Source: Angustibacter luteus
GTDB lineage: Bacteria > Actinomycetota > Actinomycetes > Actinomycetales > Angustibacteraceae
Reading direction: 5' to 3'
Assembly: GCF_039541115.1 (NCBI RefSeq)
Contig: NZ_BAABFP010000005.1
Coordinates: 852,447 to 916,446 of the forward strand
DNA: 64,000 nucleotides
Shown: positions 25,693 to 32,830 of the stretch, piece after piece
How positions within the stretch are numbered: the first letter of the stretch is position 1
Layout: every line of letters begins with the position of its first letter
Program-made: the position numbers and the translations under genes
Notes under the pieces: model-generated
What the model saw: the letters and a program-made list of their open reading frames with translations, nothing else
Database searches by the model: none
Told to the model about the DNA's origin: nothing

Positions 25693-26756
25693 GACTCGAA
25701 GCCCAGCGGCAGGTAGGTGTCGACGTTTGCCTTGGTGATGGTGGCCGAGCTGAGGGTGATGGACGACGGGACCTCCTTCTCGACCAGGTCCGACATCCCC
25801 TTCGCCTGGGCCACGAGGCGGGCCAGCGAGATGGCGCTGGACGCCATCGACGGGCTGTACGTGACGGTCGCCTTCAGCACCGTGTTGTCGGCCTTGATGT
25901 CCCGCATGGCGTTGGCCGAGCCGGCGCCGCCGACCATGAAGAACTCGTCCCGCCCGGCCTGCTTGATGGCCGCCAGCACGCCGATGCCCTGGTCGTCGTC
26001 GTGGTTCCACAGCGCGTCCAACTTGGGAGCCGCCTGCAGCAGGTTCGCCGCGACCCGCTGGCCGCCGGCCGCCGTGAAGTCCGCCGCCTGGCGCGGCCCG
26101 ACCGAGAAGCCGAACGTCTTGAGGGCGTCCTTGAAGCCCTGGCTGCGCTGCTGGGTCAGTGGCAGGCTGTCGATGCCCGCGATCTCGCCGATGATCGGGC
26201 TGGCCACGCCCTTGGCCTTCAACGTGGCACCGACGTAGTTGCCCGCGCTGACGCCCATGCCGTAGTTGTCGCCGCCGATCCAGGTCCGGTACGCCAGCGG
26301 CGTGTCGAAGATCCGGTCCAGGTTGATCACCGGGATGCCGGCTGCGGTGGCCTTGAGGGCCGTCGCGGTGAGCTGCTTGCCGTCGTTGGGCAGCATCACG
26401 ATGACGCTGACCTTCTTGTTGATCAGCGTCTCGACCGCGGCGATCTGCTGGGCGATGTCGTTCGTCGGGTTGACCGGCTCGAACGTGACGTCCTCGTACT
26501 GGGCGGCCTGAGCCTTGGCGTTGTTGGCGATGGCCGCGATCCAGCCGTGGTCCGCTGCGGGGGCGGAGAAGCCGATGGTGACCTGCTTGCCCTTCGCCGC
26601 GTTGTCACCGGCGGCCACGGCGACGTTCGCCGTGCTGGCAGCGTCGTCCTTGGAGTTGCTCGTGCAGGCGGCCAGCGCGGCCACGGACAGGGCGCCACCG
26701 CCCAGGAGGAAGCCACGGCGTCCGAGGGAGGACGGCGAGAGCTGCGGTTCGGTCAT
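25689..26756 (-). CDS. Sugar ABC transporter substrate-binding lipoprotein (CUT2)
   Basis: The 355-residue periplasmic-binding-protein type 1 family member opens with twin arginines and a lipobox (GRRGFLLGGGALSVAALAAC), pointing to a Tat-exported lipoprotein. The mature part has IGFSAPAADHGWIAAIANNAK and VIVMLPNDGKQLT, typical of ribose/inositol-type binding proteins. Unusually it follows the permease gene, separated by 139 bp with a small hairpin, so it may have its own promoter or altered stability. The ligand is unknown; pentoses, inositol and other polyols are candidates. Confidence 0.92.
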   Translation of the reverse strand: MTEPQLSPSSLGRRGFLLGGGALSVAALAACTSNSKDDAASTANVAVAAGDNAAKGKQVTIGFSAPAADHGWIAAIANNAKAQAAQYEDVTFEPVNPTNDIAQQIAAVETLINKKVSVIVMLPNDGKQLTATALKATAAGIPVINLDRIFDTPLAYRTWIGGDNYGMGVSAGNYVGATLKAKGVASPIIGEIAGIDSLPLTQQRSQGFKDALKTFGFSVGPRQAADFTAAGGQRVAANLLQAAPKLDALWNHDDDQGIGVLAAIKQAGRDEFFMVGGAGSANAMRDIKADNTVLKATVTYSPSMASSAISLARLVAQAKGMSDLVEKEVPSSITLSSATITKANVDTYLPLGFES

Positions 26757-26895
26757 GACACGCTCCTTGTTCGAGAGGGGCTGTGCGGGAGGTTCTGTGT
26801 AGATGGTGCTGTGCGGAAGGCTTGCGCGAGAACAGGTGTGACGGGGTAGGGCCGCGGCGCGGGTGCGCCGGACCGGTGCGGTGGTGGGGTCTGGG
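26757..26895 (-). promoter_or_regulatory. Permease/binding-protein intercistronic region
   Basis: The 139-bp gap within the sugar operon holds a hairpin CGGCGC-GGGT-GCGCCG (26855-26870) just after the permease stop and two direct copies of CTGTGCGG (26781-26788 and 26809-26816). The rest of the operon is tightly overlapped, so this gap probably sets a separate expression level for the binding protein. Confidence 0.4.
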
Positions 26896-27984
26896 CTAGG
26901 TGACGGACGACGTCCGTTGGGCGCGGGACTGGAAGAGCACCGCCGCGACGATGATCACGCCCTTGGCGATGTTCTGGACCTCGGTGGCCAGGTTGTTGAG
27001 GACGAACAGGTTCGTGATGGTGGTGAAGACCAGCACGCCGAGGATGGAGCCGACGAGCGTGCCGCGCCCGCCGGTGAGCAGGGTGCCGCCGATGATGACC
27101 GCGGCGATCGCGTCGAGCTCGTAGAGCGTGCCGTGGGTGCTCGAGCCGGTGGTGGTGAGCGAGGCGATCATGATGGCCGCGATCCCGGCGCACAGGCCGG
27201 AGACGACGTACAGCGCCGCGGTGTGCCGCTGCACGTTGACCCCGGCCAGCCGGGCGGCCTCGGCGTTGCCGCCGATGGCGAAGGTGCGCCGGCCGAACGT
27301 CGTGCGGTTGAGCACGATCCAGCCGACCACGACGACCGCGGCGAAGATGTAGACGAGGACCGGCACGCCGAACCAGCGCCTCGTCGCGATGTCGTTGATG
27401 GCCTGCTGGGTGACGATCTGGCTCTGCTTGCGGGAGATGCGTTCGGCCAGGCCCTGCGCGGTGATCAGCATGGCCAGCGTGGCGATGAACGGCACCACCC
27501 GTCCGTAGGCGATGAGCACGCCGTTGACCAGCCCGCAGCCCATGCCGACCAGGACGGCGCAGAGCACCATGACCCACGGGCCGTAGGACTGCGTCTGCGC
27601 GGTGGTCGCCCACACCGATGCCAGGGCCATCACCTTGCCGACGGACAGGTCGATGCCGCCGCCGATGATGACGAACGTCGCGCCGACCGTGATGACGCCG
27701 ATCACGGAGGACGACGTCAGGATGGTCAGCACGTTGGACCGGGTGGCGAACGTGTCCGCGGTGGCCACCCCGATGATGCACAGGATCACGAGCACACCGA
27801 CCAGGCCGAGGTTGCGCCCGACGCTGCTGTCCATCAACCGGGACCACCGGGACGCCGGCTGCCCGGCCTCGCGGGCGACCCGTTCGACGCGGCTGCGCTC
27901 GTCGGCGTCCGGCACGTGCGCCGTGACGGCGTCCGGCTCGGGTCCGGTCGAGGTGCCGGTCGACCTGCTCTGACCTTCGCTCAC
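26896..27984 (-). CDS. Sugar ABC transporter permease (CUT2, RbsC-like)
   Basis: The 362-residue protein has a hydrophilic N-terminus of about 45 residues, then eight to ten membrane helices. Family signatures are GATFVIIGGGIDLSVGKVMAL and FAIGGNAEAARLAGVNV, the latter binding the ATPase. The GTG at 27984 overlaps the ATPase stop (27981-27983). One permease gene with a duplicated ATPase is the normal CUT2 arrangement, forming a homodimeric channel. Confidence 0.94.
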   Translation of the reverse strand: MSEGQSRSTGTSTGPEPDAVTAHVPDADERSRVERVAREAGQPASRWSRLMDSSVGRNLGLVGVLVILCIIGVATADTFATRSNVLTILTSSSVIGVITVGATFVIIGGGIDLSVGKVMALASVWATTAQTQSYGPWVMVLCAVLVGMGCGLVNGVLIAYGRVVPFIATLAMLITAQGLAERISRKQSQIVTQQAINDIATRRWFGVPVLVYIFAAVVVVGWIVLNRTTFGRRTFAIGGNAEAARLAGVNVQRHTAALYVVSGLCAGIAAIMIASLTTTGSSTHGTLYELDAIAAVIIGGTLLTGGRGTLVGSILGVLVFTTITNLFVLNNLATEVQNIAKGVIIVAAVLFQSRAQRTSSVT

Positions 27985-29480
27985 GCCGCGCTCCCTTCCA
28001 TGACGAGGTCCAGGACCTTGCTCTCGTCCAGCTCGCCGGCCGGGGCCTCGTGCACGACGCGCCCCTCACGCAGGACGAGCACCCGGTGGCTCATGCCGAG
28101 CACCTCGGGGACCTCGCTGGAGACGAGCACGACGGCGACGCCTTCGGCCGCGAGCCGGTGGATCAGCTGGTAGATCTCGGTGCGGGCGCCCACGTCCACG
28201 CCTCGGGTCGGCTCGTCCAGCAGCAGCACGCGGCAGCCGCGCAGCAACCACCGGGCCAGCAGGACCTTCTGCTGGTTGCCGCCGGACAGCGTGCTGGCGG
28301 GACGGCGTGGGTCCGCGGGCCGGACGTCGAGCTGCTCGGTGACCTCGCGGGCAGCCTCGACCTCGGCCCGCTCGCGGACGAACGAGGCCCAGGAGAAGCG
28401 CCGCATGCTGGCCAGGGACACGTTGCGGTACACCGGTTCGGTGAGCAGCAGGCCCTGGGACTTGCGCTCCTCCGGGCACAGACCGAGCCCGGCCCGGACC
28501 GCCGCCTGCACGGACCCGCCCGGCAGCCGGCGCCCGTCCACCTGGACGGTCCCGGCGGTCGCCTTGCGCGCGCCGTACACCGTCTCGAGGATCTCCGAGC
28601 GGCCGGAGCCCACCAGCCCGGCGATGCCGACGACCTCGCCGGCCCGCACGCTGAAGCTGACGTCCGCGAACTCGCGCCCGCGGCTGAGCCCGTCCACCTG
28701 GAGGACGACGTCACCGATGTCGCCGTCGCGCGGCGGGAAGACGTACTCGATGCTGCGGCCGGTCATCAGCCGGATCACCTCGGCCGTCGGGGTGCTGCGG
28801 GCCGGCAGGTTCTGCGCCACGGTTCGGCCGTCCTTGAGAACGCTGACCCGGTCGCCGATCTCGCGGATCTCCTCGAGCCGGTGCGAGATGTACACGACGG
28901 CCACACCATCGGCCTGCAGCCCGCGGATGACGTCGAACAGCCCGCGCACCTCCTCGGGGTCGAGCACGGCGGACGGCTCGTCCATCACGATCAGCCGGGC
29001 GTCGCGGGACAGCGCCCGGGCCATGCTGACGATCTGCTGGCCGGCGGCGGACAGCCGGCCGAGCTCGCGGCGCGGGGAGATCTCGGGGTGCCCGAGCCGG
29101 TCCAGCAGCCCGCGGGCCAGGCGCTCGGCGTCGGCCGGGCGGCTGAAGCCGAAGCGCGCGTGCTCGTGGCCGAGCACGATGTTCTCGGCGACCGTGAGGC
29201 CTGGCACCAGGTCGAGCTCCTGGTAGATGGTGGCGATCCCCGCGGTGTCGGCCGCGTGCGGCGAGGCCAGGGTGATCGGCTCGCCCTGCCAGGTGATCTC
29301 ACCGGCGTCCGGGCGGTGGGCGCCGGCCAGCACCTTGATCAGGGTGGACTTGCCGGCGCCGTTCTGGCCGAGCAGGCAGTGCACCTCGCCGGCATCGACG
29401 TCCAGGTCGACGCCGTCCAGGGCGCGCACGCCCGGGAACTCCTTGACGATGCCGCGCATGCTCAGCAGCAGGCCGCTCAC
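27981..29480 (-). CDS. Sugar ABC transporter ATPase (CUT2, RbsA/MglA-like)
   Basis: The 499-residue protein fuses two ABC domains. The first has Walker A GQNGAGKST and Walker B LIVMDEPSAVL, but its signature reads LSAAGQQIV instead of LSGGQ. The second has a degenerate Walker A GLVGSGRSE, a proper signature LSGGNQQKV and DEPTRGVDVGA. This asymmetry is the family norm in part, with one functional site built from the first Walker A and second signature. ATG start overlapping the regulator stop (29477-29479). Confidence 0.95.
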   Translation of the reverse strand: MSGLLLSMRGIVKEFPGVRALDGVDLDVDAGEVHCLLGQNGAGKSTLIKVLAGAHRPDAGEITWQGEPITLASPHAADTAGIATIYQELDLVPGLTVAENIVLGHEHARFGFSRPADAERLARGLLDRLGHPEISPRRELGRLSAAGQQIVSMARALSRDARLIVMDEPSAVLDPEEVRGLFDVIRGLQADGVAVVYISHRLEEIREIGDRVSVLKDGRTVAQNLPARSTPTAEVIRLMTGRSIEYVFPPRDGDIGDVVLQVDGLSRGREFADVSFSVRAGEVVGIAGLVGSGRSEILETVYGARKATAGTVQVDGRRLPGGSVQAAVRAGLGLCPEERKSQGLLLTEPVYRNVSLASMRRFSWASFVRERAEVEAAREVTEQLDVRPADPRRPASTLSGGNQQKVLLARWLLRGCRVLLLDEPTRGVDVGARTEIYQLIHRLAAEGVAVVLVSSEVPEVLGMSHRVLVLREGRVVHEAPAGELDESKVLDLVMEGSAA

Positions 29481-30676
29481 GACCGGCTCCCCGGCAGGGT
29501 CGAGTACAGCTGGTCGCTGATCATCCGGGCCGCCCCGATGACGCCGGCCTCGTCGTCCAGCTCGGACAGCACGATCGGCAGGTTGCCCGTGGCCAGCGGC
29601 AGGGAGCGCTGGTAGACGACGCTGCGCACCTGGGCGAGCAGCTCGTGACCGAGCTGGCTGACCCCGCCGCCGAGGACGACCAGGCCGGGGTTGAAGAAGC
29701 TGACCAGTCCGGCCAGCACCTCACCGAGCACCCGGCCGCCTTCGCGGACCATCGCGGTGGCGTGCGGGTCTCCGGCCTCCGCGGCGGCACCCACGTCGAT
29801 CGCGCTCAGCGTGACCCCCTGGGCGAGGCGGTCGGCGAGGAAGGCGGAGCGCCCCGAGCGGGCTGCGGCCAGCGCGTCGCGGCGCAGCGCGGCGCCGCCG
29901 AAGTGGGCCTCGAGACAGCCGAAGTTGCCGCACGTGCAGACCGGACCCTCGTCGTCCACCTGGATGTGCCCGATGTCGCCGGCCGAGCCGTTCACCCCGC
30001 GGTACACCTCGCCCCGGATGACCACACCGCAGCCGATCCCGGTGCCGATCTTGACGAACAGGAAGTCGTTGGCGCGCCGGGCGATCCCGGCGTGCTTCTC
30101 GCCCAGCGCCATGATGTTCACGTCGTTGTCCACGATGGCCGGGCAGCCCAGCGCGGTGGCGAACCGCTCGCGCACCGGGTAGCCGTTCCAGCCGGGCATG
30201 ATCGGCGGCGACACGGGCTCGCCGCGGTCGAAGTTGACCGGGCCGGGGACGCCGACCCCCACGCCCGCCAGGACGGTGCCCGGCTGGTCGGCGACCAGCT
30301 TGCGGGCCAGGTCCAGCGCGCGGTCGATGACGACGTCCGGTCCGAGCCGCACCTCGACGTCCTCGCGGACGTGCGCCAGCACGTTCAGCTCGGCGTCGGC
30401 GAGGGCGACGTCGACCGACGTGGCCCCGATGTCGACGCACAGCAGCCGGGTGCGGGAGCTGAGCGCCAGGGCGGTCGAGCGACGGCCGCCGCGCGAGGCG
30501 GCCAGGCCGGTGGCCTCGATGAGTCCCAGCTCGATCAGCCGGTCGACCTCAGCGGCCAGCTTCGACCGGGACAGGTCGACGCCGTCGTTCAGCTCGGCGC
30601 GCGAGCGCGGACCCTCGTCACGCAGGCGGCGCAGCAAGGCCACCTGGTGCCGGTTCTCCGGTCGCTGCAGGGTCAT
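29477..30676 (-). CDS. ROK-family transcriptional regulator
   Basis: The 399-residue protein has an N-terminal winged helix (NRHQVALLRRLRDEGPRSRAEL, residues 8-29) and a ROK sugar-binding domain from about residue 80 with CVDIGATSVDVAL, KIGTGIGCG and the zinc motif CTCGNFGCLE. It is the first gene of the six-gene operon and overlaps the ATPase start. It most likely represses the operon and releases it when the transported sugar or a derivative binds. ATG at 30676. Confidence 0.92.
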   Translation of the reverse strand: MTLQRPENRHQVALLRRLRDEGPRSRAELNDGVDLSRSKLAAEVDRLIELGLIEATGLAASRGGRRSTALALSSRTRLLCVDIGATSVDVALADAELNVLAHVREDVEVRLGPDVVIDRALDLARKLVADQPGTVLAGVGVGVPGPVNFDRGEPVSPPIMPGWNGYPVRERFATALGCPAIVDNDVNIMALGEKHAGIARRANDFLFVKIGTGIGCGVVIRGEVYRGVNGSAGDIGHIQVDDEGPVCTCGNFGCLEAHFGGAALRRDALAAARSGRSAFLADRLAQGVTLSAIDVGAAAEAGDPHATAMVREGGRVLGEVLAGLVSFFNPGLVVLGGGVSQLGHELLAQVRSVVYQRSLPLATGNLPIVLSELDDEAGVIGAARMISDQLYSTLPGSRS

Positions 30677-30713
30677 CGTCGTCCCTTCGGGCCATCGCTG
30701 GCCGATCGGGGCG

Positions 30714-30743
30714 ACCCTAGGACGCTTTGACCCAAGAGTGCAA
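30714..30743 (-). promoter_or_regulatory. Candidate promoter of the sugar operon
   Basis: On the minus strand TTGCAC (30743-30738) and TAGGGT (30719-30714) are 18 bases apart, 38 bases before the regulator ATG. The surrounding 30720-30775 is the AT-richest stretch of the area and may hold the ROK operator. Confidence 0.35.
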
Positions 30744-30806
30744 TACCTTTTGCCATTCTCAGCAGAAGTCGTGTCGGGTTGTTACCAAAGCACCGCCGAC
30801 CCACCC

Positions 30807-30856
30807 CTCACGTCCGAATGGATCGCAGCAACAGCTGCGATCCATTCGGACGTGAG
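30807..30856 (-). terminator. 23-bp perfect hairpin after pfkA
   Basis: Bases 30807-30829 and 30834-30856 are exact reverse complements around the 4-base loop AACA, beginning 15 bases after the pfkA stop. The stem is less GC-rich than typical local terminators and has no T-tract. Termination of pfkA ahead of the sugar operon promoter is the simplest role. Confidence 0.75.
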
Positions 30857-30871
30857 AGGGCGCGCTCGAGC

Positions 30872-31894
30872 TCAGCCGAAGAAGACGCCCGCCTCCGCGT
30901 AGCGCTCCGCGGGCACCGTCTTGAGCTCAGCGGTCGCCTCGGACAGCGGGACCCGGACGATGTCGGTGCCGCGCAGAGCGACCATCTTCCCGAAGTCCCG
31001 GTCGTGCACGGCCGCGATGGCCTCCAGCCCGAACCGGGTGGACAGCACCCGGTCGTAGGACGTCGGGGTGCCACCGCGCTGGGTGTGACCGAGGACGACG
31101 GCGCGCGTCTCGCGCTCGGTGACCCGCTCGATCTCGCCGGCCAGCCAGGTACCGACGCCGCCGAGACGCACGTGCCCGAACGCATCCACCTCGCCGGTGG
31201 TCAGCACCTCGGCGCCGTCCTGCGGCACCGCACCCTCGGCCACCACGATCAGCGCCGAGCGGCCGTCCGCGAAGCGCGACTGCACCCAGCCGCAGACCTG
31301 CGCCGGGTCGAAGGGCACCTCGGGGATGAGGATGCCGTCCGCTCCCCCGGCCAGCCCGGAGTGCAGCGCGATCCACCCCGCGTGCCGGCCCATGACCTCG
31401 ACCACCACCGCGCGGTGGTGCGACTCGGCCGTGGTGCGCAGCCGGTCGATCGACTCGGTCGCGATGGCCACCGCGGTGTCGAAGCCGAACGTGTAGTCGG
31501 TCGCTCCGAGGTCGTTGTCGATGGTCTTCGGCACGCCGACCACGCCGATCCCGTCGTCCGTCAGCCGCTTGGCCACCCCGAGGGTGTCCTCGCCGCCGAT
31601 CGCGATCAACGCGTCGACGCCGGCCGCAGCGAAGTTGTCGCGGATCCGGTCGACGCCGCCGTCGACCTTGTACGGGTTGGTCCGGGACGAGCCGAGGATG
31701 GTCCCGCCGCGCGCCAGGATGTCCTCGACGTCGTCCAGGGTCAGCGGGCGGGTGTGACCCTCGACGGGGCCTCGCCACCCGTCCTTGAACCCCACGAACT
31801 CGTGGCCGAGGCCGCTGCCCTTGCGGACGACGGCGCGGATGACGGCGTTGAGGCCGGGGCAGTCCCCGCCTCCAGTGAGTACTCCGATGCGCAT
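30872..31894 (-). CDS. pfkA: 6-phosphofructokinase, probably pyrophosphate-dependent
   Basis: The 340-residue enzyme phosphorylates fructose 6-phosphate. It begins RIGVLTGGGDCPGLNAVIR and has MGRHAGWIALHSGLAGGAD and LGHTQRGGTPT. The donor-site residues read GGEDT (100-104) and PKTIDND (122-128). ATP-type enzymes have Gly at the equivalent of Asp103 and, in E. coli, Gly at Lys123; Asp plus Lys is the combination of PPi-dependent members such as that of Amycolatopsis. A PPi enzyme would be reversible. ATG at 31894. It is divergent from the DUF1028 gene. Confidence 0.93.
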   Translation of the reverse strand: MRIGVLTGGGDCPGLNAVIRAVVRKGSGLGHEFVGFKDGWRGPVEGHTRPLTLDDVEDILARGGTILGSSRTNPYKVDGGVDRIRDNFAAAGVDALIAIGGEDTLGVAKRLTDDGIGVVGVPKTIDNDLGATDYTFGFDTAVAIATESIDRLRTTAESHHRAVVVEVMGRHAGWIALHSGLAGGADGILIPEVPFDPAQVCGWVQSRFADGRSALIVVAEGAVPQDGAEVLTTGEVDAFGHVRLGGVGTWLAGEIERVTERETRAVVLGHTQRGGTPTSYDRVLSTRFGLEAIAAVHDRDFGKMVALRGTDIVRVPLSEATAELKTVPAERYAEAGVFFG

Positions 31895-32011
31895 GCGGCG
31901 ACCCTAGCGGCGGGACGCCCCGGACGGCGACGGCTCGCCCACCCATCGGACGCCGCCGCGCAACCGCGCCCGGGCCGGGCGTCGTCCTGGTCCGCCACTA
32001 CTGTTCCGGCC

Positions 32012-32830
32012 ATGACCTTCTCGATCGTGGGCCGCGACGGAGACGCCTACGGCGTGGCCGTCGCCAGCAAGTTCCTCGCCGTCGGCTCCGCCGTCCCCGC
32101 GGCGCGGGCCGGGCTCGGCGCCGTGGCCACCCAGGCCTACGCCAACCTCGCGTACCGCGGCGCCGGGCTCGCGCTCCTCGCGGCGGGAGCGACCAGCGCC
32201 GAGACGGTGCAGCGGTTGACGGACGACGACGAGGGCCGCGACGACCGCCAGGTGGGCGTCGTGTCGGGGTCGGGAGGGACCAGCTTCACGGGGCCGAGCT
32301 GCCACGCCTGGGCCGGCGGACGGGCCGGCGACGACTACGCGGTGCAGGGCAACATCCTCGTCGGCGAGCAGGTGGTCGAGGCCATGGAGGCCGCGTGGGC
32401 GTCGTCCGCCGGCCAGCCGCTCGTGCGGCGGCTGCTCGCCGCGCTGTCCGCCGGGGACGCCGCGGGCGGCGACCGCCGCGGCCGGCAGAGCGCCGCACTC
32501 CTGGTGGGCCGGCCGGGCGCCGGGTACGGCGGCGACGACACCGAGTACGACCTGCGGGTCGACGACCACCCGGACCCGGTCCCCGAGCTCGTCAAGCTGG
32601 TGGACCTGCACGACCTGTACTTCGGTGAGCCGGACGCCGACGCCCTGCTGCCGCTCGAAGGTGCCGTCGCCGACGAGGTGCGCGCACTGCTGGCCAAGCT
32701 CGGCCACGCGGGCGACGACCTCGACGCCCTGCTGGACACCTGGGCCGGCTCGGCCAACTTCGAGATGCGGCTGCGTCCGGGCTCCATCGACCCGGTCGTG
32801 CTCGACCAGCTACGCCTCGGCCGCACCTGA
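32012..32830 (+). CDS. DUF1028 (Ntn-hydrolase-like) protein
   Basis: The 272-residue protein has the DUF1028 N-terminus MTFSIVGRDGDAYGVAVASKFLAVG and GAVATQAYANLAYRGAGLALL, then HAWAGGRAGDDYAVQGNIL. A C-terminal putative peptidoglycan-binding region follows. The fold resembles Ntn hydrolases; function is unknown. ATG at 32012. Its last 21 bases overlap the end of the convergent BTAD regulator gene. Confidence 0.9.
   Translation: MTFSIVGRDGDAYGVAVASKFLAVGSAVPAARAGLGAVATQAYANLAYRGAGLALLAAGATSAETVQRLTDDDEGRDDRQVGVVSGSGGTSFTGPSCHAWAGGRAGDDYAVQGNILVGEQVVEAMEAAWASSAGQPLVRRLLAALSAGDAAGGDRRGRQSAALLVGRPGAGYGGDDTEYDLRVDDHPDPVPELVKLVDLHDLYFGEPDADALLPLEGAVADEVRALLAKLGHAGDDLDALLDTWAGSANFEMRLRPGSIDPVVLDQLRLGRT

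Noticed and set aside
21937-25716. 1259-codon plus-strand frame opposite aroG and the sugar genes
   Set aside because: It is a GC-rich shadow of three well-supported minus-strand genes and has no recognisable domain.
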